Made by a program: the position numbers and the translations under genes. A model generated the notes under the pieces. It was not told the origin of the DNA and did no database searches. It saw only the letters and a list, made by a program, of their open reading frames with translations. From positions 3,817,840 through 3,881,839 of the forward strand of contig NC_019793.1 in the NCBI RefSeq assembly GCF_000317835.1: a stretch of 64,000 nt of DNA, written 5' to 3'. Shown piece after piece: positions 1 through 7,790 of the stretch. Position 1 is the first letter of the stretch; every line of letters begins with the position of its first letter. Source of the DNA: Deinococcus peraridilitoris DSM 19664. Its GTDB lineage: Bacteria > Deinococcota > Deinococci > Deinococcales > Deinococcaceae.

Positions 1-1619
1 GGGCACAGTGCATGCTGATGGTGCGCCTTGACGCCTGCGCGATTCGCCTGCCCACCCTCTGGGGCGACACGCCAGAGGTCATCGTGTCGTACATGACGCG
101 CCCCGGCCTCAGCCTGCGTGACACGCCGGTGCTGCAGCGTGTGGCGGACTCAGGTCAGGGCCTGTACCTGGACGACTACCACCGAGAACCGGGCACTGTC
201 TGGTCCTTTCCCGCCCTGGCCAACGGGGTGGAGCCCATCCATACGCCGGACGGCACCCTGGAAGGCTTTCTCGTCACGTGGCGACCCGTGGTGCAGCACG
301 GCTGGCAGGAAGGCGAGCGCGACCTGCTGAAGCGTGCGGCGGCGACGCTCGGTCTCGCCCTGGAGCGCGCTCAGAGCGCCGCGCAACTCGAAGCGCAACA
401 CGCCGCACTCGACGCGCGAAATCGGGTACTGGCCGCCGCCGAGGACTGGGCGCGTGACCTGACGCTCGATACCGATCCCTTCACGCTGATCCGACGGGCG
501 CAGGAATTGCTGTACATGTCGCTGCCGGTGCAGGCGGCGGCCTACTACGAGCGCGAAGGTGACCGCTGGTTCGTGCGGAGCATGCTGGGGGAGTTCGGCA
601 ACGACGACCTGCGGCGCGCGCACGATGCGGGCCTGCCGCACGCCACCACCGGGAGCTTGCGCGTCCCGTTCGAGACGGGGGAGGTGCATTACCAGGACGA
701 GTACGACGTGAGCATCGACGGCATGCCCGAGCATACCTCGCACGTGGCCGCCACTGCCATGCTGCCGCTCATGACGGTGCATGGCGTGCGCGGCATTTTC
801 GGCCTGGCGCTTTTTGACCGGACGGGGTGGACGGGTGTAGGTCGCGCGATCATCGAGACGGTGGGGCGCAGCTTGGCGCTGGCGCTTGACCGGGCGGACC
901 AGGCGGTGGAGTTGACGCGGGAGCGCGCGGCGCTCGCGGCGGCGAACGAGGAACTCGAAGCCTTCGCCTACAGCGTCAGCCATGACCTGCGCACGCCAGT
1001 CCGGCACATTATGGGCTTCAACGACTTGCTGCGCAAATCGTTTGGGACGTCGCTCGATCCCAAAGCGGCGCAGTACTTACAAGTGGTGGATCAAGCGGCG
1101 GCGCGCATGAACATTCTCATCAATGCGATGCTGGACCTCTCACGCACCTCCCGTCAACCCCTGCTGATGCGACTCGTAGACCTGGGTGCGCTCGTGGCGT
1201 CCGTGCAAGCGGAATTGGAACTGGAGATGCTGGACCGGAAGGTGCTGTGGCAGGTTTCTCCCCTGCCGCTCATCAGCGCGGACCACAACTTGCTGCGGCA
1301 AGTGATGTTGAACTTGCTTGCCAACGCGCTCAAGTACACCCGCACGAAGGAAGCGGGCAACGTCGAGGTGTGGGCGGAGGAACGCGAAGATGAGTGGGCG
1401 ATCTTCGTGCGGGACAATGGGGTGGGCTTCGATCCAAGGTACGCGGATAAGCTTTTTGGGGTGTTTCAGCGCTTGCACCGCCAAGAGGAGTTCGAGGGTA
1501 CAGGGGTGGGGCTGGCGAACGTGCGCCGCATTGTGCAGCGGCATGGGGGACGGGTGTGGGCACAAAGCACGCTAGGTGAAGGGGCGACGTTTGGTTTCGT
1601 GTTACCCAAACCTGATTGA
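1..1619 (+). CDS. GAF-domain sensor histidine kinase, 5' end cut by window
   Basis: The reading frame is open to the first base, so the true start lies outside the window; the first ATG inside is at 12 and gives 535 residues. Numbering from that ATG: a partial GAF-like region to about 120, a second GAF-like region at about 145-295, a short coiled linker, then a HisKA dimerisation domain with the phospho-acceptor His324 in SVSHDLRTP. A HATPase_c domain follows, with an N box around LNLLANALKYT (434-444), G1 box DNGVGFD (468-474) and G2 GTGVGL (496-501). No transmembrane segment is visible, so it is probably a cytosolic phytochrome-like or redox/ligand sensor. It converges on a CheY-like regulator at 1730-2152, a possible but unproven partner. 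The signal sensed is unknown. Confidence 0.9.
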   Translation, partial: AQCMLMVRLDACAIRLPTLWGDTPEVIVSYMTRPGLSLRDTPVLQRVADSGQGLYLDDYHREPGTVWSFPALANGVEPIHTPDGTLEGFLVTWRPVVQHGWQEGERDLLKRAAATLGLALERAQSAAQLEAQHAALDARNRVLAAAEDWARDLTLDTDPFTLIRRAQELLYMSLPVQAAAYYEREGDRWFVRSMLGEFGNDDLRRAHDAGLPHATTGSLRVPFETGEVHYQDEYDVSIDGMPEHTSHVAATAMLPLMTVHGVRGIFGLALFDRTGWTGVGRAIIETVGRSLALALDRADQAVELTRERAALAAANEELEAFAYSVSHDLRTPVRHIMGFNDLLRKSFGTSLDPKAAQYLQVVDQAAARMNILINAMLDLSRTSRQPLLMRLVDLGALVASVQAELELEMLDRKVLWQVSPLPLISADHNLLRQVMLNLLANALKYTRTKEAGNVEVWAEEREDEWAIFVRDNGVGFDPRYADKLFGVFQRLHRQEEFEGTGVGLANVRRIVQRHGGRVWAQSTLGEGATFGFVLPKPD

Positions 1620-1729
1620 GGATTTTGACAGCCGATCAGTCGTGCCGGTTTTGCAAGGATCGCAGGAGGGGTGGTTGAAACGCTGTTCATTTCCATGCCT
1701 CGTGTTCGAGCGGCACAGTCGTCACCTGA

Positions 1730-2152
1730 TCACTGCTCAGGCGTCCCAAGACCTGCGCACTGCACACACAACCAGCGTTCCGCCAACTGCCCGATCAGGC
1801 TGGAATACCCAGCCAGCCCAACGGGTTTGATCAGGTACGCTGTCGCACCCTGGGCGCGTGCCCGTTGCATGTCAGCATCTGCATGCGAACTGGAGAACAT
1901 CAGGATAGGGATGTCCTGGTAGGGAGGATGCAAGCGCAGGCACCGCAGGACCACTAAGCCATTCCCGTCCGGCAAGCTGATGTCTAGCAGGATCAAGTCC
2001 GGCGCCGGTGCGTCCACCGCATGACGCACCGCTTCTTCCGCGGTGCGTTTGACGTGAAGGTCAATCGGGGCGCCACATTTCTTCAACGCCGCCCGCAACA
2101 GATGCTCGACCGCAGAACTGTCATCCACGAGCAAGATGACGCGTTGGGTCAA
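1730..2152 (-). CDS. Single-domain CheY-like response regulator
   Basis: A 140-residue receiver domain with no output domain. The acidic pocket is D10-D11, the phospho-acceptor is D57 in LILLDISLPDG, the switch serines are S87-S89 and the conserved lysine is K109 in YLIKP. I chose the TTG at 2152 because GGAG lies 6 nt upstream and the domain starts at once (LTQRVILLVDD). The longer frame back to 2215 runs into decayed insertion-sequence DNA. Receivers of this type pass phosphate to other proteins or act by protein contact. The convergent kinase at 1-1619 is the obvious candidate partner; that is inference. Confidence 0.88.
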   Translation of the reverse strand: MTQRVILLVDDSSAVEHLLRAALKKCGAPIDLHVKRTAEEAVRHAVDAPAPDLILLDISLPDGNGLVVLRCLRLHPPYQDIPILMFSSSHADADMQRARAQGATAYLIKPVGLAGYSSLIGQLAERWLCVQCAGLGTPEQ

Positions 2153-2202
2153 GAACTGCTCCGGCGGCGTCGCATACCTGATTCTGCTGAACCTGCACGC
2201 CG

Positions 2203-2415
2203 CCATTGAAACCATTACGGTCGTATTTGACGTAAGGCTTACAGCAGCAGGTTGGTCGGCAGTTCAGGCTGGGACAAGGAGTGAGCTGATCGTTAGTCTT
2301 CTTTGTAGCCTGAGATTTAACCTTGACGTGATACCCATGTCGGGCGAGCAGTTCTCGCTGCTGGTCAATGAATTGCAGGAACTGGGCGATGAGCAAGCTT
2401 TCGAGCGTAACCATC
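2203..2415 (-). pseudogene. Possible zinc-ribbon transposase fragment
   Basis: On the minus strand a frame from ATG 2415 reads an N-terminal helical stretch (FLQFIDQQRELLARHGYHVKV) split here by position only, then CPSLNC and, about 15 residues on, VKYDRNGFNGGVQ. A cysteine cluster followed by V-K-x-G-x-x-x-G-x-Q resembles the zinc ribbon at the start of some insertion-sequence transposases. The frame has no catalytic part and runs into the start region of the response regulator. It looks like a truncated element that now forms the regulator's upstream region. Family not identified. Confidence 0.3.
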
Positions 2416-2524
2416 AAAGCTCGGTCGGCTGCGGTCTGCAGGGCCTCTTGGGGCAGCCGGTTCAGGATGGCCAGCGGTGCAGACCTGTTTCGCTGCAAAG
2501 CTGGAAGCGCGGAAGGCCGGAGAC

Positions 2525-3558
2525 ATGCTTACCGAGCTTGAAGAAGGACTCCTGGGACCGGCGCAACATATATTGCCCGGCGATCTCCTGACCGGTCAGG
2601 ATTCAAGAAGCGACCGCGAAAAAGTCCGGATGCGGGCACGCATTGTCCGACTCGGTCACACCGGCTTCAGCCTCGAACACCTCGCCGCACACTTCCAGCG
2701 ATGTGTCGAAGCCATCAGCCAGGACCTCGACCGTTTTGAGCAGCACGACGTCCACGGACTGGCAGATGGGCAAGCTCCCGGCAAACCGGCCAAGATCACC
2801 CCAGAAATGGTTACCTTGGTGTATCCGAAGCTGGCAGAGCAGCGCGTGTGGAACTGCGATCTGCTGAGTGAAGCCATCGAGCAGGAATTACAGGTGTCGA
2901 TCAAACGGGAAGCCATCCGGGTGAAGTTGCTCGAGCTCGGCTACCGTTGGAAACGAAGATGCTACAGCCCGGCCAGGACACCTGATCCCGCTGCGGTGAC
3001 AGAGAGTGATCCTTTAATTGGGGCGCTGAAAAAGGGGCTCTGAGCGGCAAACCGACCCTGAAATACCTCGACGAGGCGGGCTTCAGCTTGATGCTCAGCG
3101 TCTGCAACACCTGGTTCGCTCGGGGACGTGGGAAGCAGTTCATGATTCCAACCCGGTGGGGTTCGCAGGGCCTCCTGAACGTCCTGGGGTCACTCTCGTT
3201 GCACGGTGAGCACGAGCAGCTGGAGTACCGCTTGCTGGATGGGAAGTGCACCCGAGCGGAGGCGGCGTACCCAAAGACCCTCGCTGAGCAGTATCAGCCT
3301 GAAGCGTTGACGATGGTGATTCTGGATAACGCTGGGTTCCACAAGGGTGGGGAGATCGAGCGACGACGAGCGGAGTGAGAGCAGCAGGGACTCTATCTGC
3401 GGTACCTGCCGCCGTACCGCCCGTTCTTGAATTTGATTGAGGGGACCTGGCGCAAGCTGAAGGGCTTTTTGATGCCTATACGTTGCTACAACAGCCGCGA
3501 TGAGCTCAAAGAAGCTCTGCTTGCTGCACTCCACCTCATGCAAGCCGTACAACTTTGA
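2525..3558 (+). pseudogene. IS630-family transposase, frameshifted and with an internal stop
   Basis: The N-terminal helix-turn-helix part (RMRARIVRLGHTGFSLEHLA) and a second winged-helix region are in one frame, ending at a TGA at 3041. Catalytic motifs continue in another frame: YLDEAGF (first Asp, about 3070), VILDNAGFHKG (second Asp, about 3330) and LNLIEGTWRKLKGF (Glu, about 3440). The frame break maps to a run of five A and four G at about 3029-3037. A second lesion is an in-frame TGA at 3376-3378. Together the pieces give a full-length DDE transposase ending at 3556-3558. Two lesions argue for real decay, although the homopolymer break alone could be a sequencing error. IS630 elements insert at TA. 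Confidence 0.85.
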
Positions 3559-3580
3559 AACTCATCCGGGAGGTACTTAA
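3517..3580 (+). repeat. IS630 right-end repeat, copy 1
   Basis: This 64-bp segment covers the last transposase codons (AALHLMQAVQL, stop) and the terminal repeat. It matches 6165-6228 in the same orientation with about eight differences, and the last 24 bases are identical. Confidence 0.85.
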
Positions 3581-3693
3581 CGCGCGCTCCCTACCAGCGC
3601 CAAACCGCGCTCGTCGCCTTTGGGCCATACGCCCGACAGGTCGTGAGCTGAATCACGACTTGCTTGAGGAGCTCGCTTCGGGTTTCGCTGCAC

Positions 3694-4350
3694 TTACGGG
3701 CCGTCGCCCGCCACTGCATGCTCGTCGCTCGATGCTGAGCGGCGCGCGTTGCGCAGGTGCTGGATGCCCCAAGCGACAATACAGCCCACCACCGGACTGA
3801 AGTCCGCGCCAAACGGGGAATGCCGGTACTGTCCGGGGACGGTGCTGTCCGCAGGGGCAGTTTTGAAGATGAGGCCGATCTGTTGAAGTTCAATTATGCG
3901 GCGGGTGAGCGTGGTGGCGCTGGGCGCGCCAAGGGCGCGTTGCAGCTCGTTGAATCCCATACTTCTCTGGCGCAGTTCTCGCATAATCGGCATCGCGTGG
4001 CGGCGCTGCAGCGCGTCCAGGACGATCGCCGGGTCGTGCTGCGGGTGAGCAGCGGTAAAGGCGGAGAGGGCGTCGAAGACGGGTTGAAGTGCGTACCCCG
4101 CAGCGGTGAGGTGATACGTGTCGTCGTCGCGCCGAATGACACCCACTGCGAGAAGGGCTTTCAGGCGGTCGCGGAGGGTGGCGGCGCTGGGAGCGTGCAC
4201 GGCGCGTTGCAGGGCGTTGAAGCAGTACGGTTGGGCGAGCAAGGCGTGAATGATGGGCAGCACGTGCTTGCGCTGCAGGAGTTCGACGGCCGCGGCGGCC
4301 GCGTCCGCTCCCTTGCACTCCATTTGTTGTCTCGCTCCATCTTCTGTCAT
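3694..4350 (-). CDS. Tandem HxlR-type transcriptional regulator
   Basis: 218 residues from ATG 4350. Two HxlR winged-helix units lie in one chain: residues about 20-95 (LLQRKHVLPIIHALL...FNALQRAV.APSAATLRDRL) and about 110-185 (ALQRRHAMPIMRELR...FNELQRAL.APSATTLTRRI). HxlR proteins normally have one such unit and dimerise, so this looks like a single-chain pseudo-dimer. Cys12, just before the first unit, sits where YodB/HypR-type redox sensors carry their reactive cysteine; Cys43 and Cys190 are further candidates. It is divergent from an NAD(P)-binding protein and a quinone-oxidoreductase-like gene, the usual targets of thiol-stress HxlR regulators. The function is inferred from family and context. 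A TTG at 4371 is an alternative start. Confidence 0.82.
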   Translation of the reverse strand: MTEDGARQQMECKGADAAAAAVELLQRKHVLPIIHALLAQPYCFNALQRAVHAPSAATLRDRLKALLAVGVIRRDDDTYHLTAAGYALQPVFDALSAFTAAHPQHDPAIVLDALQRRHAMPIMRELRQRSMGFNELQRALGAPSATTLTRRIIELQQIGLIFKTAPADSTVPGQYRHSPFGADFSPVVGCIVAWGIQHLRNARRSASSDEHAVAGDGP

Positions 4351-4371
4351 ACTGCCCCTGGCGCCAAGCAA

Positions 4372-4377
4372 AGTCTA
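4372..4377 (-). promoter_or_regulatory. -10 box (TAGACT) of the HxlR gene
   Basis: TAGACT on the minus strand, 21 nt before ATG 4350, in the 66-bp divergent gap that also carries the 8-bp palindrome TGGCGCCA, a possible operator core. Confidence 0.45.
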
Positions 4378-4416
4378 CCGCCCAACACCACAGCCCTCAA
4401 AGTAAAGAGGTAAACC

Positions 4417-5040
4417 ATGAACCTCGCCATCCTCGGCGGCACCGGCCGCACCGGCCAGCACCTGATTACCCTCGCCCTGCAGCGCGGACATAACGTCCGC
4501 GTCCTCGCGCGCGACCCCAGCAAAATCAAACGCCAGCATGAACGGCTCAGCATCATCCCAGGCGACGCGCGCGATATGAACGCCATCGCGCGCCTGCTTG
4601 AACACAGTGACGCCGTCCTCAGCGCCCTCGGTCCCACCCCCGGCACCAGCAGCGACACCATGACCAGCGCCGCCCAACACCTCGTCACGCTGCTTCCCTC
4701 CCACGGCATCCGGCGCCTGATTACCCTTACCGGCGCTGGCGTCTCCCACCCCGGCGACCAGCCGAAACTCATCGACCACGTGATCCGGACACTGCTCAAG
4801 CTCACCCAGCCCACCATTCTCAATGACTCAACCACACACGCCAACCTGATCCGCGCCAGCACTCTCGACTGGACCATCGTGCGCGTTCCGAGGCTTACCG
4901 ACGGCATCCTGAAGCCCGTCCACGCCGGATCAGTCGGAACCATCAAGCCATTCGTCACGCGCGCCAGCGTCGCCCGGTTCATGCTCGACCAGCTCGACAG
5001 CGACGCCTTCATCCAAAATGCCCCCGCCATCAGCAACTGA
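4417..5040 (+). CDS. NAD(P)-binding NmrA/SDR-like oxidoreductase
   Basis: 207 residues forming a Rossmann fold. The N-terminal motif GGTGRTG (residues 7-13) binds the dinucleotide, followed by a basic RDPSK patch that would favour NADPH. It resembles atypical short-chain dehydrogenases of the NmrA / flavin-reductase-like group; no Tyr-x-x-x-Lys pair is evident. AAAGAGGT supplies the ribosome site before ATG 4417. The oxidoreductase at 5057 follows after 16 nt, so the two are probably co-transcribed and regulated by the divergent HxlR protein. Substrate unknown. Confidence 0.82.
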   Translation: MNLAILGGTGRTGQHLITLALQRGHNVRVLARDPSKIKRQHERLSIIPGDARDMNAIARLLEHSDAVLSALGPTPGTSSDTMTSAAQHLVTLLPSHGIRRLITLTGAGVSHPGDQPKLIDHVIRTLLKLTQPTILNDSTTHANLIRASTLDWTIVRVPRLTDGILKPVHAGSVGTIKPFVTRASVARFMLDQLDSDAFIQNAPAISN

Positions 5041-5056
5041 CCCACGAGGTGCCTTC

Positions 5057-6004
5057 ATGCGAGCAGTCCGATTCCACACCTTCGGCGACCCGTCCGTACT
5101 GCGCCTTGAAGAAACCAACTGGCCCTACCCGAAGCGCGATGAAGTCTTGATCCACGTGCACGCCTCCAGCGTGAACGGCACCGATCTCGGCATCCGCGGC
5201 GGAAGCGGACCCTTCAAGCTCGTGACGTGCCTCCCCTTTACTCCCGGCTTCGACGTCGCGGGCGAAGTTGCCCGCTGCGGCCCGGACGTTACGGCGTTCA
5301 ACGTAGGAGACCGCGTGTACGCCCTGCTCGGCCACGGGGGGGGTGGTGCCGCGGAGTACGTCACCGTCCGGCAATCCCGGGTCGCCCTCGTCCCGCAGCG
5401 CATTCCACTGGCGCACGCCGCCGCTGTCCCCCTGGCCGGCCTCAGCGCCCTGCAAGCCCTCCGTCGCGGGGCCGCGCTGCACCTCAGGCCGGGTGCCCAC
5501 GTCCTGATCGTCGGTGCGTCCGGCGGAATCGGGTCGTTCGCCGTGCAGATCGCCAAGTATTATGGCGCCCACGTCACCGGCGCCGCACGTCCGGAAAAGC
5601 ACCCCTTTGTCCGGTCGCTCGGCGCGCACGAAACCATCGACACACGCTCCCTGGCGGAATCCGGCGTTGAGGGACGCTGGGACGTGATCTTCGATACCGC
5701 ACCCATCCTCACCCTGTCCGCCGCCCGCCCGCACCTCACCCCCTCAGGAACCCTGGTGAGCGTCCGCGCCTTCCCCGCAGAAGTGGCCGAAGTCACGGCG
5801 CTTGTCACGCCTGGCGGTCCGCACTTTCATGGGATGCAGACGCGTGAACGCGGCCTCGACCTCGCGCTCCTTTCGCGGTGGATTGACGCCGGTCATCTGC
5901 ACGTCCCGATCGACCATGCCTTCCCCCTGGAACAGGTCGCGGATGCGCACCGATACCTCGAAGGCAGCGACGTGCGCGGTAAAGTACTCCTCACCACCGG
6001 ATAA
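5057..6004 (+). CDS. Zinc-independent MDR / quinone-oxidoreductase-like protein
   Basis: 315 residues with a GroES-like N-terminal half and a Rossmann half. The nucleotide motif is GASGGIGSFAVQIAK, followed by GAHETIDTR, as in NADPH:quinone reductases and zeta-crystallin-like enzymes. The cysteines that bind structural zinc in classical alcohol dehydrogenases are absent. ATG 5057 was chosen because CGAGGTG lies about 8 nt upstream and the family N-terminus (MRAVRFHTFG) starts there; a longer frame overlaps the previous gene. It probably reduces quinones or enones with NADPH as the second gene of an HxlR-linked stress operon (inference). Confidence 0.88.
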   Translation: MRAVRFHTFGDPSVLRLEETNWPYPKRDEVLIHVHASSVNGTDLGIRGGSGPFKLVTCLPFTPGFDVAGEVARCGPDVTAFNVGDRVYALLGHGGGGAAEYVTVRQSRVALVPQRIPLAHAAAVPLAGLSALQALRRGAALHLRPGAHVLIVGASGGIGSFAVQIAKYYGAHVTGAARPEKHPFVRSLGAHETIDTRSLAESGVEGRWDVIFDTAPILTLSAARPHLTPSGTLVSVRAFPAEVAEVTALVTPGGPHFHGMQTRERGLDLALLSRWIDAGHLHVPIDHAFPLEQVADAHRYLEGSDVRGKVLLTTG

Positions 6005-6021
6005 CGGCGCCCAAATTTCTG

Positions 6022-6140
6022 TCACGTGTCCGGTGGCGTCCCTTGAAACTGCAAGCAGGACTTCCACTCGGCATGGTAGGCAGCAATCCCAAGCAGCCCG
6101 GAATGATAAGCAAGTTCCATCCACCGCGCCTTGTTTCGCA
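6022..6140 (-). other. Unrecognised short coding-like fragment
   Basis: The minus strand here reads a protein-like stretch containing KARWMELAYHSGLLG and AEWKSCLQFQG before a stop at 6022. It begins inside the IS630 right-end remnant, so it could be the stump of a gene truncated by the insertion, or chance. I recognise no family. Confidence 0.2.
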
Positions 6141-6164
6141 GCAATAGCGCAACGCCGCCGGTGC

Positions 6165-6228
6165 CTGAACGCCGCACTCCACCTGATGCGCGCCGTACAA
6201 CTCTGAAACTCATCCGGGAGGTACTTAA
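6165..6228 (+). repeat. IS630 right-end repeat, copy 2 (solo end)
   Basis: Same orientation as 3517-3580. It encodes the last residues of an IS630 transposase (AALHLMRAVQL, stop) and then the same terminal 24 bases ending CTTAA. No transposase body precedes it, so this is an orphan right end of a related but not identical copy. Confidence 0.82.
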
Positions 6229-6612
6229 TCCCAGGAACGGACAGGCGCGCTGCGAAAACCGGCGCCTCTGGAAGCCGATCGACTTGACGCGGATTTATGG
6301 GCGGCCCTGCGTGACAAGCTCAGCGATCCCGCCGAGCTTGCGCAAGTCATCATTTCCACGCCAATCGAAGTGCCTGACTACACGTCCCGGATCGCCGAGC
6401 TCGAAACGCAACTCGAGCGCACGTATGAGCTACATACCAAGCACGTTCGGGATTTCACCCTCGTCGCGCGCCTGGCGCCCCGCCTGACAGCCGCGATGAA
6501 TCTGGCCAGCACCCTCGAAGCTCGCCGGGAATTCATGGTGAGCCTCGGGATTCGCTTTTTTCTTGATCAGGAGCGGCTGGTGAAGATCGAAGCGCGGTCA
6601 GTGGTGGCTTAA
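6229..6612 (+). pseudogene. C-terminal fragment of a serine-recombinase-like protein
   Basis: An open frame directly abuts the IS right end and has no good start (the first GTG is at 6370). It reads LEADRLDADLWAALRDKLSDP, a helical coiled segment (SRIAELETQLERTYE), and LEARREFMVSLGIRFF with a strand VKIEARSVV. This order of features (post-zinc-ribbon helix, coiled coil, terminal beta strand) is typical of the C-terminal part of large serine site-specific recombinases. The catalytic and zinc domains are missing. The stop TAA at 6610-6612 is supplied by the terminal repeat of the next element. Probably a relic of an integrated element cut by the IS. Confidence 0.45.
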
Positions 6613-6750
6613 GTGTCTACCGCTTCAGTTCTTCCACCAAAGGGAACAGCACGTAGAACGACAGAACCCAGCGGCAGACACCCTTCCCCTGCTCGCCTCC
6701 GCTCGACTTGAGTGTTGGGAGAACACCAAAACTCAAGTGGGAGGCACTTA
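6610..6750. mobile_element. MITE-like element with IS630-type ends
   Basis: A 141-bp non-coding segment bounded by TA at both ends. The left end TAAGTGTCTACCGCTTCAGTT and the inverted right end TAAGTGCCTCCCACTTGAGTT are compared here by position (6610-6630, 6730-6750): 17 of 21 bases match, and both resemble the IS630 right end at 3560-3580. Such size, TA borders and lack of coding capacity fit a MITE or the small non-coding repeats known in Deinococcus. An internal hairpin lies at 6707-6737. Confidence 0.6.
6707..6737 (-). terminator. Hairpin downstream of ftsY
   Basis: CTTGAGTGTTGGG pairs with a near-complement ending ACTCAAG (11 of 13 pairs, 5-nt loop). It lies 11 nt after the ftsY stop in the transcribed direction, inside the MITE-like element. 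It has no U-run, so terminator activity is uncertain. Confidence 0.35.
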
Positions 6751-7716
6751 GTCTTCAGTTGCCTGCAACGGGACCTGCACGTCGAACAAGGCGCGGACGA
6801 ACTCGCGGGCATCGAAGGGCTGTAAATCCTCGGCGCTCTCACCCACACCGATGAATTTGATGGGCACGCCCAACTCGCGCACGATCGGCACCACAATGCC
6901 ACCCTTGGCCGTACCGTCGAGCTTGGTGACAACCACGCCGGTCAGGCCGACCACCTCATGGAATTTGACCGCCTGTGACAGGCCGTTTTGCCCGGTCACG
7001 GCGTCGAGCACCAGCCAGACTTCGGCAGGCTCGCCCGGATCGGCCTTGTCGATGACCCGCTTGACCTTCTTGAGCTCTTCCATCAGGTTGTGCTTGGTGT
7101 GCAGGCGTCCGGCAGTGTCCACCAGCAACAGGTCGTACCCGCGCGACCGGCGGGACGTGGCAGCGTCAAACGCCACCGCCGCCGGGTCGCCGCCATCGAC
7201 GCCTTGCACCACCGGCACTCCGAGACGCTCGCCCCAGACGCCCAGTTGCGCCCCGGCAGCAGCGCGGAAGGTGTCCCCGGCCGCAAACATCACCCGCTTG
7301 CCCTTGCTGCCGTAGTACTGTCCCAGCTTGGCAATGGTGGTGGTCTTGCCGACACCGTTCACGCCGATCATCATGATGACGCTTCCCTGCGGTTCGACTG
7401 TGGCGCGGCGCGCATCGGGGGTGAAGCCCAACTTGCGCAGTTGCGCGCGCCGGGCATCCGGTTCGAGCTGCAGGGTCATCGCGTCCATCAAGGCTTCCTG
7501 CAAGTCGCGCTTGCCGCTGTTCTTGATGTCCTGCAGGATTTCTTCGGTGGCCGCGCGACCAACGTCGGCAGCGATCAGGGCGAATTCGAGGTCCTCGATG
7601 GTCTCAAGCCGGTTGGTCAGGACGTCTTTGACGTCCACGCCCAGCGGGCCGGCCATTTGATTCAGTTGCGTGCGGGTCTTGCTGAGGCCTTGCCTCAGCC
7701 GGTCAAACCATGACAT
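6748..7716 (-). CDS. ftsY: Signal recognition particle receptor FtsY
   Basis: 322 residues. FtsY is the membrane-associated GTPase that docks SRP-ribosome complexes at the translocon. The NG domain is complete: N-domain helices at about 1-80, P-loop GVNGVGKTTTIAKLG, DTAGRLHT, TKLDGTAKGG and the C-terminal GVGESAEDLQPFD. It lacks a long acidic A-domain, as in many bacteria. I chose ATG 7716 (MSWFDRLRQGL) because a -10-like TATCGT lies 6 nt upstream, suggesting a leaderless start; the longer frame covers the divergent gene's promoter. The last bases of the stop codon belong to the terminal repeat of the MITE-like element. Confidence 0.96.
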   Translation of the reverse strand: MSWFDRLRQGLSKTRTQLNQMAGPLGVDVKDVLTNRLETIEDLEFALIAADVGRAATEEILQDIKNSGKRDLQEALMDAMTLQLEPDARRAQLRKLGFTPDARRATVEPQGSVIMMIGVNGVGKTTTIAKLGQYYGSKGKRVMFAAGDTFRAAAGAQLGVWGERLGVPVVQGVDGGDPAAVAFDAATSRRSRGYDLLLVDTAGRLHTKHNLMEELKKVKRVIDKADPGEPAEVWLVLDAVTGQNGLSQAVKFHEVVGLTGVVVTKLDGTAKGGIVVPIVRELGVPIKFIGVGESAEDLQPFDAREFVRALFDVQVPLQATED

Positions 7717-7722
7717 GCTTTC

Positions 7723-7728
7723 ACGATA
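7723..7728 (-). promoter_or_regulatory. Leaderless -10 box of ftsY (TATCGT)
   Basis: TATCGT ends 6 nt before ATG 7716, and no Shine-Dalgarno fits in between. Confidence 0.5.
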
Positions 7729-7778
7729 CGCCAGGCGGGACCAGGAAATGGCAACGCGAGACGCTCTCGCCCAGCCGC

Positions 7779-7784
7779 TACCAT
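7779..7784 (+). promoter_or_regulatory. Leaderless -10 box of the first META-domain gene (TACCAT)
   Basis: TACCAT ends 6 nt before ATG 7791. Confidence 0.45.
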
Positions 7785-7790
7785 GGGGCC

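Larger units (their letters stand above)
2525..3580 (+). mobile_element. IS630-family insertion sequence, left end missing
   Basis: The element body is the broken transposase plus a right end finishing in CCGGGAGGTACTTA. No inverted copy of that end is present in the 300 bp upstream of the transposase; instead the sequence runs into another transposase-like remnant on the opposite strand. The left end therefore seems lost or replaced. A second copy of the right end lies at 6165-6228. Confidence 0.7.
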
